A stretch of 64,000 nucleotides of DNA. It comes from Codonopsis lanceolata (taxonomy: Eukaryota > Streptophyta > Magnoliopsida > Asterales > Campanulaceae). Both the position numbers and the translations under genes were made by a program. The DNA is taken from positions 16,887,642 through 16,951,641 of the forward strand of contig CM028383.1 of the NCBI GenBank assembly GCA_013146195.2. The letters are read 5' to 3'. Below, in pieces: positions 22,417 through 33,423 of the stretch (its first letter is position 1; every line of letters begins with the position of its first letter). The notes under the pieces are model-generated. The model did not search any database. It was not told the origin of the DNA and saw nothing but the letters and a program-made list of their open reading frames with translations.

Positions 22417-22908
22417 TGGTAGATGGATGCTCGCTTATAGTGTTAAGGTGACTGGTGATTTGTCCTTGCTTGCTTATGACTTTGAGCTTGAATCTTGAGG
22501 TGTGCACGTGATTTACTTGTGACCCTGAGGAAGGCGTGCTAAGTACGTGACTGGAGCTTGTAATATATATATATAGACACATACTAAACCAAATAAAATC
22601 TTAATTGTTGGAGAATTATTATTTTTCAATTGTTTGTGTTTATTTTGGAATTTGTATTGCTTTCTTTATGATAATTTGTTGTTAGTAGGTTATTTTTTAA
22701 TTTTGATATCAATTTCAAATTAAAATCTTATTTTTATTGTTATTTTTAATCTTGGTTAATTTGATTAAAAATAATTTATATAAACCACGAAACTGAACCA
22801 AACCGAGTGATTCGGTTCGGTTCGGTTTGAGATTTTTGGAACCAATAAAGTGCGATTCGGTTTGTGGTTTAGACGTAAACCAAACCAAACCGAACGACTT
22901 ACCCCTAA

Positions 22909-23326
22909 CGAAGAGAATATCCAAATGGAGAGATTCTATGTCTGGTTCGTATATAGGAATCATGGTTCCTGCCAAAGATTTTAGTGAGAAAGAACAAGAA
23001 GCAAGTCATATAAGGTCCTCAAGTAAACGATATGTAAAATTTATTTTAGAGAATAAACAAGTTTGTTCATGTTTTTTTCGAGTTGGTCACGAACACCCCC
23101 CACCCCCCTTTTTTTTAGGCCAATCCATACCATTGTCCCTAACGGAACAGAAGTTGCTAATGTGGCCTACTAAGGCAACACTTGTGCTATTTAAAAATTT
23201 TTAAACATACTTTTTCTATGACTCTATCCGACCCTTAAGCACGGCCTCCCTACCTGGTACCTGGTCCCTCCCCAAAGCCAACAACAAATCCTATCTTCTC
23301 TGTAATTGGCCAGCTTTGATTGATAA
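22909..23326. other. Spacer, nothing recognised
   Basis: A 125-codon + strand ORF overlaps the composite element's end and has no motif. A CCCCCCACCCCCC run lies at 23095-23107. It might be single-copy DNA. Confidence 0.35.
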
Positions 23327-25318
23327 CTAGGTTATTATTCGTGTGATGCACGATTGATTTAGTGTTGTTTCTGAATCTTAATTTTGTAGATAAATTCTGT
23401 TACAAGGTATTTGAATGAACTAACAACAGCAAGATGTTTACATAATTAATTTTTTTTAAAAAAAATCGTGAGATTACATCGAATCATCAAATCAAAAATT
23501 CATGCGAATTATAAAATAGAACAAATATTCTTAAGGAAGGGAGGAGAAGTACCACGAAGACAAACTTGTCAAGGAGTTGTTTGATAGAGGGGAAATATTT
23601 CACAGTGATTGTTTGTGGTTTTGGTGGAACGCGTTTAATCAAATTGGATAAAATCTATTTTAAATTAACCGAGTTTTGGTAAAATAATAAAAATTAAAAA
23701 AACTTCTACCATGATAATTGAGGAGTACTCCTAATCAAATGAAACTTGTCTAAATCAAATGTGATAAAATATATCCGGTATAAATCGATTTTGGCAGCAA
23801 GAAGTTGCAAAAAACAAATTAGCATGAGAATTGAAGAGTTTTAATAAATTGAAACACGTCTAAATCAAATGTGATAAATTATATCCGTAAAAAACTTTAT
23901 CATACAAAATTGGAGTCCTAATAAAGTGAAACACGTTTAAATCAAATGTGATAAAATCTATTTGGTATTAACCGATTTTAACAGCAAAAAATGGTAAAAT
24001 AAAAATAAAAACTTCTATCATGTATAAATGAGACACCAAATTCAAAATCTATCAAGTTTTCATTTTTTGACAGTAAAAAAAGAAAATAAGACGATTTTCT
24101 AAACTTGTAACAAATAATTAAATTTTTTAATTAGAATGACTTTAAAAAAACGAAAAATAAGTTCAAATTTGATCATATGAGTATGTAATTAAAAGATTAA
24201 AACCTATGAGAATTGATAAAATCTTCCCGCAAAAAAACCTTTTACTATAAAAATTTGGAGTACTAATCAGGTGAAACTCGTTTAAATCAAATGGTATAAA
24301 AACTATCATATATTAACCGATTTTGACAGCAATAAATGGTAAAAAAAAAAACTTTTATCATGTGTAAATGAGACACCAGTTTTAATAGTTTTTTTTTTCT
24401 TGTGCAAAAGTTGTTTATAATGAGATGATTTTCTAAACTTGTAATAAATAATTAAATTTTTTAATTAGAATAATTTGAAAGAAACGAAAAATAAGGTAAA
24501 TATTCAAAATTGAAATATTAAAATTGATGAGAATTGATAAAATCTATCCGCAAAAAAAAAACACTTTTATCATGAAAATTTGGAGTCATAATTAAGTGAA
24601 ATGTGTCTAAATTTAAGATGATAAAATCTATCTCGTACTAACCGATTATGGCAGCAAAAAATAATTAAAAAAAACTTTTACTATATATAAAGGAGACTTG
24701 TTTTAATTTTATCCACAAAAAAAAAGAATTTTTTTTTACAACTTCACAAGAAGGTGTCACTTTAAAGCACACAAATCCTTTAAAGCTTTAAGCATTCAAC
24801 AAAAAGTCGTCATGTGGCAGCAACGACTTCTGTTTTAATAATAATTAATAGATAAATAATAGATTATTAATTAATGATTAATAAATATAGACTAGTAGAA
24901 GAACAAATAACATAAAAATGTCTTGTGGATAATTTGTATAAATTAAATAGTAGGAAAATAAAAGAGATGAAAATTGAAGAGTTTCATTCAAATTAAACTT
25001 GTATAAATTGTATAGGATAAAATCTAGTTTACTTAAGTGATATTTGAAAAAAAATAAAAAAAATTCCTAAATCTCTATCATAAATTACTCGTAAAACTAT
25101 ATCCTAAATCTATTTTATCAAATTAGTTTTAGGATTTTTATCTTATCTAATTAGATTTAGGATTTTTATCTTAAACTAATCAATTTTGAAAAATGAAAAA
25201 AAAAACTTACCATTTTGAAAGTGACACGTGGCAGGACTGAATTCCTTTAAAACTTTTAGCTTTTCACACAAAGCTGTCACGTGTCTATAGCGATTTCTGT
25301 TTTAGTAATAGTTATAGA
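23327..25318 (-). mobile_element. Helitron-like element, non-autonomous
   Basis: On the minus strand it starts TCTATAACTATTACTAAAACAG (from 25318, after A) and ends with hairpin CGTGC-ATC-ACACG, about ten bases, and CTAG (23330-23327) followed by T. This is the Helitron end structure in full, about 2.0 kb. No RepHel ORF. Near the 5' end a segment with CGACTTCTGTTTTAATAATAATTA at about 24823 duplicates the terminal part, which suggests a nested or doubled end. Confidence 0.6.
23630..24720. repeat. Degenerate tandem repeats inside the Helitron-like element
   Basis: A unit reading AAATCAAATGTGATAAAATCTATC, TATTAACCGATTTTGACAGC, AAAAAATGGTAAAA, ACTTTTATCATG returns at about 23630, 23755, 23935, 24285 and 24600 with variable inserts. 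Confidence 0.6.
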
Positions 25319-26589
25319 TAAGTCATGGATGAGGAGCCGAATCTGTTTTCGGATTTATCTATGGCAGATGTATATATATATATCGTCTCCTCCATCCCAT
25401 TCCGTCTTATGTCTATGGTTTCTTTTAGATTGATTCATTTCATTACGACAACTGTAAATCCAAGGGAAAGATGGACCACTAATGGCTGCAATCATTGGTT
25501 GATGAATACTGGATTCTCAACTTTATATTTAATTTCTCTAATCTTTTTAATTCCAATAATTGTGGTCATGTTAATAGAGACACGTTTTGTAGGGGATCAA
25601 GGGACCCAATAAAAGAGTAAGATAAGGCTCCAACCTTTTCGGGGATTAGGATTAGAATTAAAATATGATTATGAGTATTGGACATGCTCTGCCAACAGCG
25701 TAGTAGACTAGTAGGTGACAGGCAAGGCAACCAAGAAAATTGTTCATCTGTTTCTATATGCTCAAGCTTAATCCTAAGCAATAAGAGAGTCCATTTACCC
25801 GGGATGGCGGCGGCTTGCACCAATAGGATAAAAAGTCTCACCTTTAGCCTTTAGGGTTTAGCTGCTAGTATGATGGATGACTAAGACCAAACATAAAAGG
25901 CTTGTCATTTCAATGGTTATGGGGTCTGCATTTGAATTTTGAGCAAAGGAAAAAAGATTTGAGTGTTCCAGTTCACTTCACAAATTCATCAACAGGTTCA
26001 CTGGACTCTATTTTGACACAAATAATGAAGCACAAAACATTAATCAGCAAGTAGAATAGAGAATTCAGAGCATCCCATGGATCGACACATGTCGGCTTTG
26101 GGATTTGATTAATATTAGTTTGGTATTGTCACCCTTACAAAAAACAATATGATTATGAATATTGAATTGATGGATTGATTGATTGGGATTTTAATTACAT
26201 AATAATTTATATGGTAGAAGAACAAGTCCAACAGTTTCACACTACTTTGGATGTGGACCAGACAAAACCTGCTGCGTCAACACTCCAATTAAGTATGGCT
26301 GCCTTTAGTTACAATGCATCAATACATATATAGGTTTGATTAACTATGGCTATATATGGCGATGGCCCTCTCATTTGCTCAATGGAAACTCCTTTCAATC
26401 ATCCAATCAAAATACAATGCTTGTGTTTGTCCTTACTTGCTGATTCCCCTTCCCTTGCTGTTGATGTTAAAATTTAATATTATTTATCCTAGTAGCCTAG
26501 TACTAGTGTACTACCAATACCAATCATGTATATATTTGATTATTTGAATGCTACGCCTACAAATATGCGGCATTAAACTATATACATTA
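25319..26589. other. Intergenic, probably single-copy
   Basis: ORFs of 60-95 codons (for example 25325-25612 +, 25566-25841 -) have no family resemblance and no codon pattern I trust. No repeat termini were found. Confidence 0.4.
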
Positions 26590-27120
26590 CTCATTTGTTT
26601 CAAAATATATGTCGTTTTAGAGTTTTTTTACATATACAAATTAAGGAAACATATTACAAAGACTAAATTGTCATTATTTACTTTACTTCAAACATTAATG
26701 AATTGTTTTTTGATACTTTTGCCTAAAAAATCAAATACAAGTTACAGAGTCAATAAATATGAATAGAATTCGAAAAAAAATTATTAAAAATTGCAAAGTA
26801 ACATTTATTTTAAAACAAAAAAACTCACCCAAAATAACTTATACTTCCTCCGTCCCTAAATTATCGTCCTCCTTTCCTTTTTCGTCCGTCCCAAAATAAT
26901 TGTCCACTTTGAAACTTACCTTTTTAGAACATCACTTTTACCACTTTACCCTTACTTTTTCACTATACTTTAATTATGAGCCACATATACATGGGCATTA
27001 AAGGAAACTACACATTAAACCAATATAAATAGTCAAGTCAATTACTTTTTCTTAAACTATGCGCCGGATCAAGCAGGACGATTATTTAGGGACGGAGGGA
27101 GTATTATGGAACGGAGAGAG
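26590..27120. mobile_element. Host MITE containing a nested Stowaway
   Basis: The left part begins CTCATTTGTTTCAAAATATATGTCG and runs to 26843. The right part, TTATGGAACGGAGAGAG, ends at 27120. Joined, they form a Stowaway-like MITE of about 270 bp whose right arm is separated by the 258-bp insertion. The same host family, also split by a 258-bp MITE, is at 2968-3485. Confidence 0.65.
26844..27101. mobile_element. Stowaway MITE, 258 bp, copy 3
   Basis: TIRs CTTCCTCCGTCCCTAAAT and ATTTAGGGACGGAGGGAG, with TA duplications at 26842-26843 and 27102-27103. It is nearly identical to copy 2 over long stretches, for example around TCGTCCGTCCCAAAATAATTG. Confidence 0.9.
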
Positions 27121-28704
27121 CAATAGTATTCCTTCAAATTTGTTGATTCACCTACGAATGAGTTAGTTCTATGTCAGATTAATCAACTTCTTGTATATTA
27201 CATTCTCGATACTTGACTCATCATCAGCACCAACTCCTAACTATCCAAGTTGTCGCAACATTCAACTGCCTCGCTCGTTCAAACACTATTAATATTAGCA
27301 AATACTACGCTTTCCTTTTTCGAAAAAAATATTACTGCCTCTGTTCTAGACAAACAATTCACTATATTATTTTGGAATGTTTCACTTAGAGTGCACTTGT
27401 GACTGACAAGTGATGCTCACATGTGTTTTCCTTGGGACGGGATTTGGGATGAAGACATCAATTATCATGTTTTTACTTTTCTTTATATGAAAACAAGTTT
27501 ATCAGTTTAATTATGATCCATATACACATAGAATCTCAAAGAAACTACATATTATATTTATATATTTATAATATTGTCCATTAATTTTTTTCTTAAGTTG
27601 TGCTCGTGGACAATTACTTAATAAATTTTCAATTATACAAATATGCTGGAAATTGCACAAAATTTACAAATATTTATCGTGTTTTCCATCAAAACAAAGG
27701 TTGTGGATTATGTGATTTTATAACCAATATGGTGTCATGAATATAATTTGATTAATGTGGCTAGTGCCACTGCTGAGGGCCAGGACCACTTGTGACTTGA
27801 CAATAGATAGGTTCTTAATATTAGTACGTACCGAGTTGTTAGCTTTATAAAATTTCCTTCATTGGCCTGGTCAAATACAGTTGTTATATATATATATATG
27901 ATAATGTAGAAAGAGTCAAAGACAGAGGACAGAGGACAAAGGCGATCCTCATAAACATGTGTCACACCAGGTGATAATTTTGGTTTCGTAAACTTTGAAA
28001 AAAATGGTATGTAGACATTAGACATATCACGTCCTGAACCGCTGAACCTACCAAATGGCAAAAGTATTCATAATAGTTTTGAAGATAAGGAATGCAAAAG
28101 TAGAAAAAAAAAATCCAAAGCAAGCTAAACTTAATGCATGTGTCAAGTAGCAAGAATATAACACATCCCAAATATTAATATCGTGCAGATTAAGACACTT
28201 AATTAAACATTCGTGTCTCCAATGGGCTGCTGATGAAATTTAGTAATTAATGTCAGAGGGCAGATGAGGTTAGACTAACAACAGTTGTTGATCAAATTAT
28301 TTGACATTTTGACATCACTTAAATTCAATTGTCACATCTCCAACTATCTTATCTATAATTGCTAATCCTTTGTGGTGATCTGAGGAACAGACGTAGTCTA
28401 CTACGTCTACGTACCCAAGATACGGAAATGTCGTAGGATCTTGCCGCCCTCTCACCTTAAATCATCTGGGAACAAACATTATTAGCAGACAACAACTGTG
28501 GCCTTAATTGGATTGTCCAAATATTTTCTCTTTTTAATATACCAAAACAAATTGACTTATCCAAACTATTACTTTTCACAAAGTCTACAAATGAATGACT
28601 ACAAGGAGAACACTCTCATCACGTCATCACTCCGTCATATTTTTAAATGGAAAACTTAAAACTTAAACTCATCTCTCTTTCATCTTCATGCAAAGTTCAC
28701 CTTA
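27121..28704. other. Intergenic, MITE relic, no gene seen
   Basis: About 27335-27620 looks like a decayed Stowaway (CTCTGTTCTAGACAAACAATTC, TTATGATCCATATACACATAG). A short (TA)n tract is at 27883-27898. The rest shows neither coding nor repeat signal. Confidence 0.4.
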
Positions 28705-28709
28705 GGAAA
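28705..28709. other. Target-site duplication GGAAA (left)
   Basis: GGAAA before the left LTR is repeated exactly after the right LTR (34814-34818). This shows that 28710-34813 is one complete integration. Confidence 0.85.
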
Positions 28710-30105
28710 TGATGGGACCCCAAAAGTGTGATAGAATTAGCTTGTTTTATGATTTATTTTAGAGCAAAATATTACACTTTTGGTTGGTTTTGTCCTGATT
28801 ATGATGCAGGTGTAAAGGTAGCTGCAAAAGAGGAAAGTGCTGGATTTCAGACAGGAGGGAAAACTTGGGATGTCACATGGGCACGTGACATCCACATTTC
28901 GGAGCTGAGCTGTTGGTGAGATACTGAAGTTTCAAGCAAACCTGTTGGACAGTTAGAAGATACAGTTATTTCTGTCTAATTCAGTTTATGTATTAAATGG
29001 AGATACTATTTTGCAAGTAGTGGGAGGTTTTTTTTGGAAGTTATCGGTAGTTTTAAAACTACCAAGTAGTGGTTTAGTGGGAGAGTGGAGTCATATTTAT
29101 GCAGATTTTCTGATCAGTCTAGGAGGGGGGATTCGGCCAGGGAGGAGAGTTTTTTAGACAGAAATTGGAGAGATAGAGAGATGACTAACATTTGCTTGGA
29201 GGGAAGTGTAAGAAACTTGTAATCCTCTTGTAAGTTCATCACTTGCTGGGAACATAAACATTTGGTTTTTTGTAAGTTGTTTTAATCTTGTTTAGTAGCT
29301 AAATTCCTTCTTCCAACCAATGAACAATTAAGTCTCAAACATTTTACTTCGTGAGATCTAATAGAATTAACTCTTGTTTTGTAACAAATATTTATTCGTT
29401 CTCCGTTTAGCACGTTGTAAGATTATTGTGTCTAATTGATGTTTGTGGCCGAATATTAATTAACATAATAGTCTATAGCTAGTTAACACACGTTGATCCG
29501 TAATTGTCCTCGGTTGTAACAAAGTGGCGAGTAATGCACCTTTTAGGCATCACAAGCATAATCGGACCGTATACGGGGAACGAATAATCTTAGTTACATG
29601 TTATTGCTTCAATATGCATGGCTTTGAATCGGGTCTCTCTCTTCTTAATGCAATCGGGTTATTAAATCTTACGAGCGTCTCGGAGGTTGTAATTCGGTTA
29701 GACGATAATTAACGAGCGTCTCTTGATTATCAACACGGTAAGGAGAGATTGAGTGTTAGGCGTTTGTCGATACTTATAACCGGTTTATTTGTGAATGAAC
29801 AAGACATTTTTGCATCTATGATCGAAGTGAAATGCGAGATAAAATTGGTTCATTGATTGGACTTTAAATTTATTATTTTAAATCAAGTTTTAGTCTGTTA
29901 GTTTAATTAAAAGCATTAGTTTTCGGTTAATTAGTTTATTTGTTTATTCTTAGTTAATTAAAAATCTAAATTTGTGTTCTATTATTTACTAATAAAATTC
30001 TAAAAAGGAATAAGTACAACGTTCCCTGTGGATACGATCCCGACTTACCTTATACTCGTTATTAGGGAAGTAGGTGAATTAATTTTGACGAATTGACACT
30101 CGTCA
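28710..30105 (+). repeat. Left LTR of the TR-GAG element (1396 bp)
   Basis: Direct repeat of 33424-34813. It contains the Athila-like terminal signature CCCTGTGGATACGATCCCGACTTACC (30024-30049). Short ORFs in both LTRs (for example 28728 and 33442) are shared only because the LTRs are copies. Confidence 0.93.
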
Positions 30106-30108
30106 AAT

Positions 30109-30129
30109 TTTGGCGCCGTCGCCGGGGAA
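30109..30129 (+). other. Primer-binding site (tRNA-Asp type)
   Basis: TTGGCGCCGTCGCCGGGGAAC four bases after the LTR. Plant tRNA-Asp ends in CCCCGGCAACGGCGCCA, which pairs with it except at one position of the core. Such sites are typical of Athila-like Gypsy elements. Confidence 0.8.
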
Positions 30130-30173
30130 CGGTTTTGCTATTTATTTCCTTTCAAGAATTTTATTGTAATGTT

Positions 30174-31142
30174 ATGGCTGAAAATGCTCAACTGTTTGGG
30201 ACAAGGCAGTATGATCCGAGCAAGATTAATGAGGTAAATGTCTTTTCTATTGATCGTAGATTAGACACTTTAACTTCTATTTTGGAGAAATTAGTCTCAG
30301 GGCAAGTTCAGCAAGTCAAGGCGTGTGGAATCTGCGCGAATGTTGGTCATCCAACTAATATGTGTCCTACTTTACAAGAGGATCCGAATGAGCAGGTAAT
30401 TGCTGTAGGAGGGTTTCAATGGCAACAACAAAGAAAATATGATCCGTACTCCAACAATTATTATCCTCGATGGCATGATCATCCGAATCTGAGTTATGGA
30501 AGCAGAAATTCGAACTTTCCACAGCAACAAATTTGGCCATCATTCCAACCATCTCCACCATCACAGCCCTTCACTAGTTCAGGAACTCCGCTTGAGAGTT
30601 TAATCGAGAGCTTGGCTGACACGATTCAACAAGATAGACTGGAAACCAAGGCTAGAATAAAATCTCTTGAAAATCAAATTTCGCAGCTAGCCGTGTCCAT
30701 GAGCACGATGGAGGTAAACCAAGGAAGATTACATTTTCAAGTTGAAAATAATCCTCGAGAAAATGAAGAAATTGCACAGGAGAAAAATTCAGTTGATAGC
30801 AGCAACATTGAAGAAAGTGTGCAACAACATGGTTCGTCGAAGAAAGAAGCTGAAGAAATTGGTGCACAAAATCAGAAAATTGTCATCCTTCTACCTTTTC
30901 TAGGAAGATTTGCATTACAAATAAAGGAAAAGGATGAGAAGCTGGAATTAGTGCCCGTAAAATGTTTGACAAATGTACCCTTCCAAGGCATTGAGGAGGT
31001 ACAAGGAAATACTATGGCATTATATTCCACACTTGAGGTAACACCCAGGTTTGATTTTGCTTCTTTTTCATTACCATTTTCAAGAGAAAAAATTCTTCCT
31101 CCATTGCCAATTATCATTGGAAATAATTTGACTGAGTTGTAG
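30174..31142 (+). CDS. Athila-type Gag, N-terminally truncated (322 aa)
   Basis: I start it at the ATG at 30174 (MAENAQLFG); an ATG 81 bp upstream would run through the primer site and is unlikely. A zinc knuckle C-X2-C-X4-H-X4-C is at residues 51-64 (CGICANVGHPTNMC), followed by the family-typical CPTLQED and AVGGF, a P/Q-rich linker, and a helical Q/E-rich stretch (about 170-215). The large capsid domain that normally precedes the knuckle is missing: only about 50 residues precede it. The end is remnant of the gag-protease junction. The frame is open throughout, unlike other TE genes here. It might still bind RNA and help packaging; that is inference. Confidence 0.75.
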   Translation: MAENAQLFGTRQYDPSKINEVNVFSIDRRLDTLTSILEKLVSGQVQQVKACGICANVGHPTNMCPTLQEDPNEQVIAVGGFQWQQQRKYDPYSNNYYPRWHDHPNLSYGSRNSNFPQQQIWPSFQPSPPSQPFTSSGTPLESLIESLADTIQQDRLETKARIKSLENQISQLAVSMSTMEVNQGRLHFQVENNPRENEEIAQEKNSVDSSNIEESVQQHGSSKKEAEEIGAQNQKIVILLPFLGRFALQIKEKDEKLELVPVKCLTNVPFQGIEEVQGNTMALYSTLEVTPRFDFASFSLPFSREKILPPLPIIIGNNLTEL

Positions 31143-31631
31143 GGAGAGTAGGCATTGGGTCTAGCTACAGACGGTAAATAGCGGCGCTAGTTGGGAGGCA
31201 ACCCAACGTTTTTATTTTATTTTTTTATTTTATTGTTATTTTAATTTCTAGATTTTCTTAGTTTTAATTAATTTTTCTGTTGTTTTAATGTTTCTTTTGA
31301 GTTTGGTTTATGGCAGCAGGTTTTGAGCATGTACAGAAGAAAGTACAGAGTGAATTGGGTGAGATCGAGCTAAACTTTTCTTCGTGACGTGCAGACGCAC
31401 TTAACTAACTGTGGGGTTAAGTGTCAAAGTCACAAAGAAGGCAAAAAGCGGATGATTAGTGGAGTTTAGGTCGCTCAAATAGAAATCCCAAATTCTAATT
31501 TGGGGATTTTTGACATAACTCTCTTAATTCCAAAGCAATTGAGCGCCAAAGTCCATCTTCTCTCGACATTGTGCGAATTTCTTCATCTCCCCAAAGTCTT
31601 CGGCCACCATTGTTGTCTTCTTCTTTTGTCA

Positions 31632-31889
31632 ATGGCTCCCAAGAAACGCATTGCTCCACCTTCTGCTCCTCGACGTCGGGTGGCTGTAGCCTCGTCCGAG
31701 CCGGTTGAAATTTCAACCACTTCTTCATCTTCGACGGCCTCTTCACATTCATCGCCGGAGTCCTATGCGCCGCCGGTCTCTTCAACTTCTTCAGTCGCGA
31801 CGAGCTCTACCCCATCAGTTCCGGTGTCTCGCTCGGCCAGTCCCTCGCATCAACAAACAACCCCGCCGCCTCCTCCTCCGTCCTCTTGA
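31632..31889 (+). CDS. Small Ser/Pro-rich ORF of the TR-GAG element (85 aa)
   Basis: The ATG at 31632 opens MAPKKRIAPPSAPRRR, followed by a Ser/Thr/Pro-rich low-complexity tail ending in PPPPPPSS. A basic start of this kind is usual for the extra ORF after pol in Athila-like elements, so I read it as the surviving N-terminus of that ORF. There are no folded-domain motifs. It may be non-functional. Confidence 0.4.
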   Translation: MAPKKRIAPPSAPRRRVAVASSEPVEISTTSSSSTASSHSSPESYAPPVSSTSSVATSSTPSVPVSRSASPSHQQTTPPPPPPSS

Positions 31890-33423
31890 TCGAAGTCCTT
31901 CTCCCTATTTTGTTTTGATAATTATTTGTTCATTGAGGACAATGCCTGCTTTTGGTGTGGGGAATTTGATTTTGGATTTTGGAAAATTTGGATTGCATGT
32001 TTCTTTTGTTTATGGGTCATTCTTGTTGGATATGAGGATATGATTTATGATTTTGTTGGGATGTTTGGTATTTCAAGGTGCATTATCATGGTAAAAGAGG
32101 AATTTTTGATATGTGATGGAATTTTATTTGAAATGTTTCTGTTTTAGGTTAATTGCATGTTTTTTAGAAATTTTTTCTTCAACCTTTGGGTATGTATGTA
32201 TTGACTCATAGCCACTTAAAGTGAGGTCTTGGGCCATTTATGGAGCATTCAATTTATTTTGCTCTCAGTTTTTCTTGTGTGTTTACTCGCACTCGGTTGT
32301 CAGTTCTAGAACTTGCATGTTGCTTACATTTCGAGATCACATAAATGGGTTTATGCACTAAAATGATTAAGGCATTTAGGAAATACCAATTTTGGCTATC
32401 GTTTTTCTATCCGACCCTTTTTAATATTACCCCTCTAGTTAGCCTTTTGAGCCCTACATTTGCTTTCTTTGACTAAACCAAATTTAAATGAGCCCTAGCC
32501 TTTTTAACTTTCTTTTTCATTCCCAATGCCAAGAAGCTGTGGAATTACATGTGAACTATAGTTTTAATGCAATCAGTAAGTTGGATGAAGTATGTCCTGT
32601 TTAAGTTCAAGAAAATGAGATGTTTGATTTTGAGTGAGGCATTGATTGTGGGTCTGCTTTTGAAGTGTGCCAAATAAGAGTTTTTGTTCATCTAGTGGTG
32701 AAAAGAAAAAGAAGCGAACAAAACGTGGAGGTAGCAGCCAAGAGTCCGTAAAAAAAAAAAAAAAAAAAAGAGAGAAAAAGAGAATAAAAGTTTGAAGCGG
32801 AAATGCATAATTCAGAAAGAGAAAGCGTAATTGAAGTAAAAACATTACTTTCCAATTTCTGTGCCAGTGTATGTTGTGACTAAGGATGTGAGTTTTATCA
32901 GGACATTATTCAGTGAAAAATAAGCTGTGAGTAATGTGTAGTTTTGCAGTTTTTTTGACATTAAAAATTCACCTATTATTCCTATATCCTACCTTTTAAC
33001 CCCTAGCCCCGTTACAACCCGTAAAAAGACCTTTTGATTAGTGCATTAAACTCATACTTAGTGATGGAGATTTGATCAACTTGCAAGCTTATGGTAATTA
33101 CATTCCGGGGTGTTGAGTCGAGTGCTTAAATACTTATCCTTAGTTAAACACTTGAGTGAATGAGTGTCTCCGTGAGGATGGTCGAGTCATGCATATGTGA
33201 AGGTTGAAGATTCTGTTGGAAACATGTTAGTTAATCTAGATGAAACATTTCAAGAAAATCCATTACTTTGATTGAGTTTTGATTTTTCCTATGGTTATGC
33301 ACATTGAAATACCTGCATCTTGGTAAGTTCATATCTTCATAAGTTGTACAGATAGAAGAACATGCATTCTTGTCTTGTTTGAAGATGCTTGAGGACAAGC
33401 ATTGGTTTGGTGTGGGGGAATTT
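31890..33423 (+). other. Non-coding 3' internal region of the TR-GAG element
   Basis: No convincing ORF. TTGGTGTGGGGAATTTGAT at about 31954 is almost repeated by TTGGTGTGGGGGAATTTTGAT directly before the right LTR. A 20-base A run lies at 32750-32769. Athila elements have long non-coding 3' regions of this kind. Confidence 0.7.
33405..33421 (+). other. Polypurine tract of the TR-GAG element
   Basis: GGTGTGGGGGAATTTT ends at the first base of the right LTR, where plus-strand priming is expected. Confidence 0.75.

Larger units (their letters stand above)
19408..22908. mobile_element. Possible composite DNA element with CGGTTCGGTT ends
   Basis: The left end GGGTGTAAATCGGAACC, followed by an AACCAAACC-rich stretch, is mirrored at 22780-22908 by GGTTCGGTTCGG and CGAACGACTTACCCC. 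They are opposite termini of one old element. Its middle has been filled by Helitron-like DNA, (TA)n tracts and a Tat LTR. No transposase seen; target duplication not clear. Confidence 0.4.
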
